Below are positions 1 through 4,857 of a DNA stretch of 12,902 nucleotides, in pieces. Made by a program: the position numbers and the translations under genes. Location: positions 1 to 12,902 of the forward strand of contig JALVSO010000043.1 of the NCBI GenBank assembly GCA_027024305.1. The letters run 5' to 3'. Every line of letters starts with the position of its first letter. Position 1 is the stretch's first letter. The DNA comes from Candidatus Parcubacteria bacterium. GTDB lineage: Bacteria; Patescibacteriota; Minisyncoccia; Phycocordibacterales; GCA-2747955. Under the pieces are notes generated by a model, which did not search any database, was not told where the DNA came from, and saw nothing but the letters and a program-made list of their open reading frames with translations.

Positions 1-85
1 AAATCATAACGGTTGTTCAAAAGAACTTAAATTAAAGATGATAGATGAGTATTTTGAGAATCATAAAAAAAGAATAAAAAAGTAG
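1..85 (+). CDS. C-terminal end of an unidentified protein (cut by window edge)
   Basis: Reading from position 2, 27 sense codons run to a TAG at 83-85 and end in a lysine-rich tail (ENHKKRIKK). The codon usage looks coding and the tail is typical of a protein C-terminus, but only 27 residues are visible, so no family can be named. It could also be a chance open frame in AT-rich DNA. Downstream comes the repeat region, and no clear terminator separates the two. Confidence 0.4.
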   Translation, partial: NHNGCSKELKLKMIDEYFENHKKRIKK

Positions 86-125
86 AAAAATTAGTTCAAA
101 AAGCCCCGGATTTTTCGTTTACGTC

Positions 126-216
126 TTCTTAAAAGAACTTTTAAGCTGACGGCCACTGTTTTTCTGCGCACTGCTCGAAAAACAGATAAGGAGGCATTCG
201 CCACAAATAGGCTTTT
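126..216. repeat. 91-bp direct repeat, copy 1
   Basis: This is identical over 91 bp to 293-383, with a 167-bp offset. Each copy opens with a palindrome (CTTAAAAG-AA-CTTTTAAG), then has a 9-bp hairpin CTGTTTTTC/GAAAAACAG around a 12-nt loop, then a short GGC/GCC hairpin and a T-run. The layered hairpins suggest a small mobile or RNA-encoding unit. No protein is encoded. Copy 1 is followed by a tRNA-end remnant. Confidence 0.85.
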
Positions 217-232
217 TTCGCAAACTCAAAAA

Positions 233-257
233 AGGTTCAAGTCCTAGATGGCGGACA
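233..257 (+). pseudogene. Probable tRNA 3'-end remnant (T arm plus acceptor strand)
   Basis: The sequence AGGTTCAAGTCCT has the shape of a T arm with a TTCAAGT loop. It is followed by GATGGCGGA, as in an acceptor 3' strand, and a discriminator A. No matching 5' half (TCCGCC) is visible upstream, so this is a 3' fragment and not a gene. A terminator hairpin follows directly, as expected behind a tRNA. A related string (GATGGCGGAACAAAA) occurs at 3413. Confidence 0.35.
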
Positions 258-264
258 AAATATT

Positions 265-290
265 AAAATCACATCTTTTGTGATTTTTTT
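265..290 (+). terminator. Intrinsic terminator behind the tRNA remnant
   Basis: A perfect 9-bp stem AAAATCACA/TGTGATTTT with loop TCTTT ends in a run of seven T on the plus strand. Confidence 0.6.
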
Positions 291-292
291 CT

Positions 293-383
293 TTCTTAAA
301 AGAACTTTTAAGCTGACGGCCACTGTTTTTCTGCGCACTGCTCGAAAAACAGATAAGGAGGCATTCGCCACAAATAGGCTTTT
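293..383. repeat. 91-bp direct repeat, copy 2
   Basis: This is an exact copy of 126-216 with the same internal hairpins. It abuts the MITE-like element starting at 385, with only one base between. The end of this repeat (CAAATAGGC plus a T-rich stretch) is also found just before the MITE-like element at 3731, so the two repeat types may travel together or share a target. Confidence 0.85.
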
Positions 384-384
384 C

Positions 385-488
385 CCCAGCACCACTTTTG
401 TTACAAGAATTTAATTTCAATATTATATTTTATAAATCAAAAATATATAAGTTTTATAGTTTTATATCTTTACAAAAGTGGTGCCGGG
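385..488. mobile_element. MITE-like element 1 (104 bp, terminal inverted repeats)
   Basis: The left end CCCAGCACCACTTTTGT (385-401) is matched by the inverted right end ACAAAAGTGGTGCCGGG (472-488) with one mismatch in 17 bp. The interior of about 70 bp is extremely AT-rich and non-coding. Two more elements of nearly the same length and the same termini lie at 3541-3641 and 3731-3832, while their interiors differ. No transposase is in the window, so the element would be non-autonomous. Confidence 0.7.
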
Positions 489-670
489 TCAAAAAAAATT
501 AGTTCTCTTCTAATGGCCCATCTGGAATTTTTCCGCTTTTTGGAGATCTTAAAAACTCTGAGCAACCATCAAAACTCAACTATTTCAAACTAAACTTTTC
601 TTCAAAAAAACAAACTGGAAAAAGCCCCCTTTCTTTGCTAAAATACAGCTTGTATTTTGAATAAATACTT
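489..670. other. Non-coding spacer with small hairpins
   Basis: I see no gene here. There is a small TTAG/CTAA hairpin near 499 and a perfect 8-bp hairpin AAAATACA-GCT-TGTATTTT at 640-658, just ahead of the first tRNA-Leu-derived repeat. The TAAAAT at 639-644 could serve as a -10 box for transcription through the repeats, but no convincing -35 is present. Confidence 0.4.
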
Positions 671-805
671 GCCCGGGTGGTGGAATCGGTAGGACGGAAG
701 TGCTTCGGATAGCACTTCCGTCCGAGACTTAAATCTTGTAAAACAAGATTATTAAGTCGGAGATTAGCATCGTTCGGTCAGAATAAAATAAATTGATAAG
801 GTCAT
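671..805 (+). repeat. tRNA-Leu-derived tandem unit 1 (135 bp)
   Basis: It starts with the first 22 nt of the tRNA-Leu gene at 1082 (GCCCGGGTGGTGG ... ATCGGTAG, acceptor 5' strand and D arm). It then departs into a perfect 12-bp hairpin (GGACGGAAGTGC, loop TTCGGATA, 692-723). A second inverted repeat, made from the anticodon-arm sequence and its reverse copy, follows. The last third of this unit (after about 755) differs from units 2 and 3. The same AATAAATACTT precedes this unit, unit 3 and the real tRNA. Confidence 0.8.
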
Positions 806-943
806 GCCCGGGTGGTGGAATCGGTAGGACGGAAGTGCTTCGGATAGCACTTCCGTCCGAGACTTAAATCTTGTAAAACAAGATTTTAAGTCTTGCTCTT
901 CCATCACCCACTCAATGGTTCTTTTAAAATTAAATAAATACTT
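806..943 (+). repeat. tRNA-Leu-derived tandem unit 2 (138 bp)
   Basis: It has the same tRNA-Leu 5' half and 12-bp hairpin as unit 1. It then carries GACTTAAATCTTGT, AAA, ACAAGATTTTAAGTC, in which the second arm is the exact reverse complement of the tRNA-Leu anticodon arm. It ends in CTTCCATCACCC, which can pair (one G-U) with GGGTGGTGGAA at its start. The whole unit can therefore fold into one branched hairpin. Confidence 0.8.
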
Positions 944-1081
944 GCCCGGGTGGTGGAATCGGTAGGACGGAAGTGCTTCGGATAGCACTTCCGTCCGAGA
1001 CTTAAATCTTGTAAAACAAGATTTTAAGTCTTGCTCTTCCATCACCCACTCAATGGTTCTTTTAAAATTAAATAAATACTT
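944..1081 (+). repeat. tRNA-Leu-derived tandem unit 3 (138 bp)
   Basis: This is a near-exact copy of unit 2. Its final bases (TTTTAAAATTAAATAAATACTT) form the immediate upstream region of the functional tRNA-Leu, so the repeat period includes the tRNA's own promoter region. The long minus-strand open frame across these units is only the repeat read through and has no protein character. Confidence 0.8.
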
Positions 1082-1163
1082 GCCCGGGTGGTGGAATCGG
1101 TAGACACGCAAGACTTAAAATCTTGTCCCTCCGGGGGTGCGGGTTCAATTCCCGCCCCGGGCA
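1082..1163 (+). tRNA. tRNA-Leu, anticodon UAA
   Basis: The acceptor arms GCCCGGG/CCCGGGC pair fully and the D arm GTGGAATCGGTAGAC is intact. The anticodon stem CAAGA/TCTTG encloses loop CTTAAAA, giving anticodon TAA. A long class II variable arm (CCCTCCGGGGG) and the T arm GCGGGTTCAATTCCCGC complete an 82-nt tRNA reading UUA. The 3' CCA is not encoded (discriminator A, then CAA). It is intact although its 5' half is copied three times upstream and its 3' end once downstream. Confidence 0.95.
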
Positions 1164-1164
1164 C

Positions 1165-1188
1165 AAAAAACCCCTTTATGGGGTTTTT
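1165..1188 (+). terminator. Terminator of tRNA-Leu
   Basis: A 9-bp AAAAACCCC/GGGGTTTTT hairpin with loop TTTAT ends in T-runs and lies directly after the tRNA. Confidence 0.75.
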
Positions 1189-1353
1189 GCGTTCGGGGAG
1201 AGAAGCAAACTGCTTTGCTTCTCGTCGGGAATTGAAAGGCGGAGGCATGTCGTGGTAGCGAAGCGGACACGACAGCCGAGCCCGGGCAGGAAGTGCTTAG
1301 CGAAGAAGCTCCGGAGTGAAACGGAGGTGCTGATGAGCTTAGCAACTTGACGC
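1189..1353 (+). other. Structured GC-rich insert behind tRNA-Leu (possible ncRNA or mobile element)
   Basis: There is no gene in this 165-bp stretch, but nested inverted repeats are dense. They are a 10-bp hairpin GAGAAGCAAA/TTTGCTTCTC (1200-1223), GTCGTG/CACGAC (1249/1268), CTCCG/CGGAG (1309/1322) and AAGCTC/GAGCTT (1306/1335). An outer stem CGGGAATT...GGCG (1226-1241) pairs with CGCCAATTCCCG (1351-1362), which is itself part of the duplicated tRNA 3' end. A 24-bp copy of the tRNA-Leu 3' end bounds each side. This looks like an insertion at a tRNA end or a structured RNA; I do not recognise the family. Confidence 0.5.
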
Positions 1354-1377
1354 CAATTCCCGCCCCGGGCACAAAAA
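1354..1377 (+). repeat. Second copy of the tRNA-Leu 3' end (24 bp, att-like)
   Basis: This segment (CAATTCCCGCC ... GGGCACAAAAA) is identical to 1146-1169, the T-arm and acceptor 3' end of tRNA-Leu plus the start of its trailer. The two copies lie 208 bp apart in direct orientation. The arrangement resembles attL/attR duplications left by elements that enter tRNA 3' ends. Confidence 0.75.
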
Positions 1378-1394
1378 CCTCCCAGTGGGGGTTT
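1373..1394. terminator. Bidirectional terminator between the tRNA-Leu region and rlmH
   Basis: The stem AAACC-T-CCC/GGG-GGTTT around AGT has one bulge. On the minus strand it is followed by a T-run and lies 17 bp after the rlmH stop; on the plus strand it could be the original tRNA-Leu terminator. Confidence 0.5.
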
Positions 1395-1410
1395 AAAACT
1401 CTATCCCCTT

Positions 1411-1854
1411 TTAATCTCTATGATAGGGATGATTGTTTAAAATGGAAAAAGAACGATAGAGAGTTTCGGCTAAAATAACCATGGCCAGATCATGGGGAAA
1501 GGTCAATTTTGAAAACGAAAGCAGGAAGTCGGCCTTTTTCCTAATCTCTTCCGAGTGCCCATTGGGACCGCCGATAAAAAAAGCCAAATCGGAAATAGAC
1601 TGATTTTCCTTTTTTTCAAAAAAAGAAGCCAGCTCTCGAGAAGAAAATTCCTTCCCTTTTTCATCCAGAAGAATCAAAAATGAACCCTTGGCTTTTTCCA
1701 AAACCTTCTTTTCCGCCAGCTCGGGTTTTTTAGAATTTTCTTTGATATGGAAAACCTCAACGGCAACAAAAGCCGAAAGTCTTTTCAGATACTCCTGAAA
1801 AATTTTTTTAAATTCCCCCTTGGGTTCCCCCATGGTTATTACTTTAATTTTCAT
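1411..1854 (-). CDS. rlmH: RlmH, 23S rRNA pseudouridine-1915 N3-methyltransferase
   Basis: The 147-residue protein has the length and layout of the RlmH (SPOUT) family, a cytoplasmic homodimer that methylates pseudouridine 1915 of 23S rRNA on assembled 70S ribosomes using SAM. Visible family features are LDEKGKEFSS (about 63-72), the SAM-knot FIGGPNGHSEE (about 93-103) and the C-terminal block LSFSKLTFPHDLA ... LYRSFSILNNHPYHR ending one residue before the stop. It starts at ATG 1854 and ends in TAA. It has no Trp, so it is the one conserved gene here not affected by the UGA code. It lies downstream of prfA on the same strand, but 162 bp containing an opposing promoter and a putative small RNA separate the two, so it probably has its own transcript. 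Confidence 0.95.
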   Translation of the reverse strand: MKIKVITMGEPKGEFKKIFQEYLKRLSAFVAVEVFHIKENSKKPELAEKKVLEKAKGSFLILLDEKGKEFSSRELASFFEKKENQSISDLAFFIGGPNGHSEEIRKKADFLLSFSKLTFPHDLAMVILAETLYRSFSILNNHPYHRD

Positions 1855-1855
1855 A

Positions 1856-1884
1856 TTGACTTTAAAAATTAAAAATGCTATTCT
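1856..1884 (+). promoter_or_regulatory. Strong sigma-70-type promoter for a plus-strand transcript
   Basis: TTGACT (1856-1861), a 17-bp spacer, then TATTCT (1879-1884) preceded by TG-C (extended -10). It starts two bases beyond the rlmH start codon and points away from rlmH. No protein gene lies downstream on this strand before the terminator at 1991. Confidence 0.6.
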
Positions 1885-1890
1885 CTCTCC

Positions 1891-2018
1891 CAGAATGGTT
1901 TTCTCTCCAGTCCCCCGCCCCTTAGGCCAACCGGAGCCCCCGATGCGTCTACTGACGGACGCCAGCGGACGTAGTAATCGGTTAATCCGGAGCCCCGACC
2001 GTAAGGTCGGGGCTTTTT
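1891..2018 (+). ncRNA. Putative small RNA of about 128 nt, family unknown
   Basis: A good promoter (1856-1884) and a strong intrinsic terminator (1991-2018) bracket a GC-rich segment in otherwise AT-rich DNA. It contains a CCGAT/ATCGG closing stem (1940-1944 with 1977-1981) over a GACG/GCG-rich core, and a 10-bp direct repeat CCGGAGCCCC (1931 and 1987). It lacks the GGAAGGAAGCA signature of SRP RNA and is too short for tmRNA or RNase P RNA. Its last two bases overlap the prfA stop codon on the other strand. The short open frame across it has no protein character. Confidence 0.5.
1991..2018 (+). terminator. Intrinsic terminator of the putative small RNA
   Basis: A perfect 10-bp stem AGCCCCGACC/GGTCGGGGCT with a GTAA loop is followed by five T on the plus strand. 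The minus strand has no T-run, so it serves the plus-strand transcript and not prfA. Confidence 0.8.
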
Positions 2019-2979
2019 AATTCTCCATACCCTCAAAGGCCGCCAAAATATCATCTATTTCTCCGGCCATAATTTTTTCCAAATTGGATCAATTTCTTTT
2101 CAGGCGATGGTCGGTTAACCTGTCCTGGGGGAAATTATAGGTTCTGATTTTTTCCGAACGGTCTCCTCGCCCCACCTGGGCTTTTCTTTTTTCAGCATCT
2201 TTTTTGGCCACCTCTTCATCATGCATTTCCTGCAAACGGGACATCAAAATAGACATAGCCTTTTCTCGGTTTTTTAATTGACTTCTTTCGGCGGTGGATC
2301 GTACGGCCAAGCCCGTCGGTTTGTGAATTAGACGAACGGCTGACTCGGTCTTGTTAACCGACTGGCCCCCGGCCCCTCCGGAACGGGAAGTTTCCATTTC
2401 AATATCCTCCGGTTTAACTTCAATGGTGAACTTTTTTCGCACCGGCATCATGGCTACGGTAATGGTGGAAGTATGGACCCTGCCCTGTTTTTCCGTGGCC
2501 GGGATTCGCTGAACCCGATGCACCCCCGTTTCCCACATCAATTTTCTATAGGAATTTAAGCCCTTAATTTCAAAGGAGGCCTCCTTGTAGCCACCGGCAT
2601 CGGTGGTTGAAGTGGATATGGGATTTCAGCTTCAACCCTGTCGCTCCACATATTTTTGATACATCAAAGCCACCTCGGCGGCAAAGAGAGAAGCCTCATC
2701 TCCTCCGGCGGCCGCTCGAATTTCCAAAATAAGCTCATTGGGGAATTGCTCCTCTTCCTCCTCCTTTTTCTCAATTTCCAAAATTTGTTTCTTTAAATCT
2801 TCTCTCAGTTTTAAAATTTCTTCAATCTCTTCCTTGGCCATCTCGGCCATCTCCGGATCATCGGCCAAAAGTTTAGACTCCTCCTCCCTTTCAAGAGTTT
2901 TTTTATACTCTTCAGCCAAAAATTTGGTTCTGGGATTTTGAAGATATTTCTCAATATCAAAATTTTCTTCATTACTCAT
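2017..2979 (-). CDS. prfA: Peptide chain release factor 1 (RF1)
   Basis: The 320-residue class I release factor recognises UAA and UAG and triggers peptide release. It is complete only if three in-frame TGA codons (2632-2634, 2626-2628, 2089-2091) are read as Trp. They give YVERQG-W-S-W-NP and HRLKRN-W-SNLEKI; the first and third are places where RF1 relatives commonly have Trp. The RF1 anticodon-like PAT motif is present (HRVQRIPATEKQGR), as are the catalytic GGQ loop (SGGAGGQSVNKTES) and the C-terminal TDHR motif. The N-terminal domain is short and glutamate-rich (coiled-coil-like). One TGG Trp is also used (LMWETG). A bacterium with UGA as sense needs RF1 and cannot keep an active RF2. ATG 2979 lies 7 nt below a TATAAT box. 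Confidence 0.95.
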
Positions 2980-2986
2980 AATTGAA

Positions 2987-2995
2987 ATTATAGCA
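2987..2995 (-). promoter_or_regulatory. Extended -10 promoter element of prfA
   Basis: On the minus strand TGCTATAAT is an extended -10. It ends 7 nt before the prfA ATG, so transcription would start at or next to the start codon (leaderless). The usual -35 position falls inside the upstream terminator hairpin and shows no consensus. Confidence 0.5.
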
Positions 2996-2996
2996 C

Positions 2997-3030
2997 AAAA
3001 AACCGGTCACATCCCTATGACCGGTTTTTT
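2997..3030. terminator. Bidirectional terminator between the orphan gene and prfA
   Basis: A 13-bp stem AAAAAACCGGTCA/TGACCGGTTTTTT has T-runs on both strands. It terminates the minus-strand gene that starts at 3293 just before the prfA promoter. Confidence 0.85.
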
Positions 3031-3293
3031 CACTTCTCCAAAGCAATTTGTTGAGCCAGTCTTGGTGAAACATACTTTCCACCGGGCACAGACTGGCTCC
3101 CATAGAGAGCCATTTCACGGCTTGATGACCTGGGGTCTCTCAGGCCATAGCCAACGACCTTATACTGAACCCCGTTTACCTCAACAAGCTCGCCGGGCTT
3201 TACCCCGAACTTCTCTTTAACCTTTTCCGGATTGCTCTCAATAACTACAACTTGAGGCTGACAGTCTTTATCATAAAATATTACATAGTTCAT
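3015..3293 (-). CDS. Small orphan protein, unknown function; ends at UGA or five codons later
   Basis: I do not recognise this protein. It begins MNYVIFYDKDCQ, has a beta-rich middle (GELVEVNGVQYKVVGYGL) and ends VPGGKYVSPRLAQQIALEK, with no signal peptide or membrane segment. It has the only clear Shine-Dalgarno in the window: AGGAGGT, 5 nt before ATG 3293. Its first stop is TGA (3030-3032), directly before the terminator. If UGA is Trp here as elsewhere, the protein extends by WKNRS to a TAG at 3015-3017, inside the terminator loop (92 residues); under the standard code it is 87 residues. The strong ribosome site, lack of other Trp and a UGA stop in the expected place suggest recent arrival from a standard-code donor. 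Its existence is fairly sure; the exact end is not. Confidence 0.7.
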
Positions 3294-3298
3294 TTTTT

Positions 3299-3305
3299 AC
3301 CTCCT
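3299..3305 (-). promoter_or_regulatory. Strong Shine-Dalgarno site of the orphan gene
   Basis: AGGAGGT on the minus strand, 5 nt before ATG 3293, fixes that start. The other genes in the window have weak or no such sites. Confidence 0.8.
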
Positions 3306-3540
3306 ATATTTTCTATTAAAAACCCCTATAAAGATAGCAACACCGATCAAAAATGTCAGGAGCTGGCAGAAACCGTCACCATAAGATGAATACAAAAACA
3401 CTTAACCATTTTGATGGCGGAACAAAAGAGGCTGGGTCGCCTTGGTTTTGCTGTTTTATCATTTGGGATTTGGCCACCCAGCATGGGCCGGAAACACAAC
3501 CGTGCCCCGGCCTCATGCGCGCGGCCCCGCCGTCGGAACG
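3306..3540. other. Non-coding spacer with a GC-rich hairpin
   Basis: I see no convincing gene; the open frames here lack protein character. Around 3482-3517 a GC-rich island holds the inverted repeat GGCCGG/CCGGCC flanked by CAT and ATG, followed by a CG-rich run up to the MITE-like element at 3541. At 3413 GATGGCGGAACAAAA resembles the tRNA-end remnant near 247. Confidence 0.4.
3421..3450 (+). repeat. Copy of the tRNA-Tyr trailer hairpin
   Basis: The 21 bases from 3430 (GGCTGGGTCG ... TTGGTTTTG) match 3874-3894, the loop and one arm of the hairpin behind tRNA-Tyr, in the same orientation. Flanking AACAAAA is shared as well, but the left arm has lost three bases, so this copy folds less well. 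Confidence 0.6.
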
Positions 3541-3641
3541 CCCAGCACCACTTTTGAAAAAGCATTAAAACAAAACCTAACTCTTCTAGCATTACAAGCT
3601 AATACTCTAAAATTTTTTATTCCTACAAAAGTGGTGCTGGG
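3541..3641. mobile_element. MITE-like element 2 (101 bp)
   Basis: The termini CCCAGCACCACTTTTG (3541-3556) and CAAAAGTGGTGCTGGG (3626-3641) are perfect 16-bp inverted repeats around an AT-rich, non-coding interior. It shares ends and length with the elements at 385 and 3731, while its interior differs. It is the only copy with perfect termini, so possibly the youngest. Confidence 0.75.
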
Positions 3642-3730
3642 CATTGCCCGACTTTTTTCAAAACTTTTATTCCTCCAAGTTTTCGAAACAAAAGCAAGGT
3701 GTCAGGGACGACTCAAATAGGCATTTTTCT
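3642..3730. other. Spacer between two MITE-like elements
   Basis: I see no gene. It ends in CAAATAGGC plus a T-rich run, matching the end of the 91-bp repeat that also precedes the MITE-like element at 385. Confidence 0.4.
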
Positions 3731-3832
3731 CCAGCACCACTTTTGTAAAAATATAAAGCTCTAAAATTCATATTTTTTTACTTTATAAATATTATGAATG
3801 GAACTAAACTTTTCTAACAAAAATGGTGCTGG
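3731..3832. mobile_element. MITE-like element 3 (102 bp)
   Basis: The ends CCAGCACCACTTTTGT (3731-3746) and ACAAAAATGGTGCTGG (3817-3832) pair with one mismatch around an AT-rich interior. It is followed directly by GTCAAAATCCCTCC, the inverted copy of the tRNA-Tyr 3' end. Confidence 0.7.
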
Positions 3833-3836
3833 GTCA

Positions 3837-3919
3837 AAATCCCTCCCGGCGCTACAAAATATAACAAAACCAAGGCTGGGTCGCCTTGGTTTTGATATTT
3901 TGTGCGCCGGGAGGGATTT
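3837..3919. repeat. Long inverted repeat at the tRNA-Tyr 3' end
   Basis: The arm 3837-3875 (AAATCCCTCCCGGCGC, then ACAAAATAT and AAAACCAAGG) is repeated in reverse at 3884-3919 with only a few extra bases. The right arm is the real T-arm and acceptor end of tRNA-Tyr plus its trailer; the left arm is an inverted copy. Arms are about 36-39 bp around an 8-bp centre (CTGGGTCG). Confidence 0.8.
3863..3894 (-). terminator. Terminator-like hairpin behind tRNA-Tyr
   Basis: On the minus strand CAAAACCAAGG/CCTTGGTTTTG pair around CGACCCAG about 10 nt after the tRNA, followed by T-rich sequence. It is the core of the larger inverted repeat and may act as the tRNA terminator. Confidence 0.5.
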
Positions 3920-3985
3920 GAACCCCCGTAGGAATACTCCGGCGGATTTACAGTCCGCTGCATTTGACCACTCTGCCACCGACGC
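3903..3985 (-). tRNA. tRNA-Tyr, anticodon GUA
   Basis: Read on the minus strand, acceptor GCGTCGG pairs with CCGGCGC (one G-U), the D arm is GGCAGAGTGGTCAAATGC, and the anticodon stem GCGGA/TCCGC encloses CTGTAAA (anticodon GTA). A long class II variable arm and T arm GGGGGTTCAAATCCCTC complete 83 nt. CCA is not encoded; discriminator A is followed by CAA. Its promoter lies at 4004-4031. Confidence 0.95.
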
Positions 3986-4003
3986 ATTTTTAATTACCGG
4001 GAT

Positions 4004-4031
4004 ATTTTAACAGAAAACGGGAAAAAGACAA
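4004..4031 (-). promoter_or_regulatory. Promoter of tRNA-Tyr
   Basis: On the minus strand TTGTCT (4026-4031), a 16-bp spacer and TAAAAT (4004-4009) place the start about 12 nt before the tRNA. Confidence 0.5.
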
Positions 4032-4068
4032 ATAAAAAATCGGAAATTAAAGAATTACCTATAACACT

Positions 4069-4854
4069 TTATAATATTTTCCATCAAAATTTCAATCCTA
4101 TTCTCAAATATTTCAAAATAGAAACTTTATGAACCTTCCTCTTTAGAAAAGCAAAATAAAAAATTGACAAAAAGGCATAGAAATTACCATACAATTCTCT
4201 AAATATAGCAACTTTTGACTCTATTTGTTTTTTTGTAAAAACATCGCTGGTCCACCTGCCCGGATGTTTAACAATAACCTCCGGCAAAGCCAATATCTTC
4301 AAACCCGCATCCAGAGCGTCTTTTAAAAAGAGATTTTCTTCACCGGAAATATACGTAGCATTAACACCAAATTTCTCATTAAACTTCAATTTGTTTTTTT
4401 TTATTGCACTTTTCCTAAAAGCGATTGATACTGAGGCAACCCTTAATATTGAAAATTTATTGTGTCAAAACTTTTTAAAAAATCTTCTTCTATTCTCTAT
4501 TTCAAAAGTGATAATATCGGCCTCCGGATTATCATTAAAAGCATCTAAAACTTTATGTTCAAAACCATTCAAATACTCTAAATCATCATCAGCTAAAAGA
4601 TTTATTTCATCCTCCAATAAAGACAGGCAATGATTACGATTTTTTGATATCCCCCCGGAATAACTAAAATTATAATTTACAGGACCTTCTATATTCTTAC
4701 TCACATCAAAATTGGATTTGATTTGATGACAAATCGTAATATTAATTTTTTCTCTGCCCTTCAACTTAGGCAACATTCTATCTAGAACATTTTTAATCCC
4801 GTCACCGTGGGTGATAATTAACAGATTTACTTTTTCATTTATTTTTTTTTTCAT
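4069..4854 (-). CDS. Family 2-like glycosyltransferase
   Basis: This 261-residue protein probably adds a sugar to a cell-surface glycan. After KKKINEKVNLLIITHGDG it has a Rossmann-like N-terminus, then GGISKNRNHCLSLL and the metal/nucleotide-sugar motif LLADDDLEYL (about residues 86-95), typical of GT-A fold enzymes. The second half (KSAIKKNKLKFNEKFGVNATYISGEEN region) resembles the acceptor-side GEE/ED block of GT2 enzymes. Two in-frame TGA codons (4465-4467, 4084-4086) must be read as Trp to join the N- and C-terminal parts and to finish WWKIL before TAA. ATG 4854 lies 3 nt after the stop of the preceding glycosyltransferase, so the two are co-transcribed and probably coupled. The acceptor and sugar cannot be read from the sequence. 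Confidence 0.8.
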
Positions 4855-4857
4855 ACT

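Noticed and set aside
671..1081. CRISPR-like array
   Set aside because: The units are contiguous 135-138-bp copies with no unique spacers, and each contains tRNA sequence.
764..1111. Minus-strand open frame of 115 codons with internal repeats
   Set aside because: It is a read-through of the tRNA-Leu-derived tandem units and the tRNA gene; the protein repeat simply follows the DNA repeat.
1318..1337. Hammerhead ribozyme (GAAA and CTGATGAG close together)
   Set aside because: The segment between the two motifs is too short to hold stems III and I with a cleavage site, so the core cannot form.
1123..1372. Short open frames on both strands over tRNA-Leu and the structured insert
   Set aside because: They overlap an intact tRNA and dense inverted repeats and resemble no protein.
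1891..2018. Small SRP RNA
   Set aside because: It lacks the conserved apical signature (GGAAGGAAGCA-type) and the matching internal loop sequences.
3353..3720. Several 70-90 codon open frames on both strands
   Set aside because: They overlap one another and the MITE-like element, have no ribosome site and read as low-complexity or random protein.
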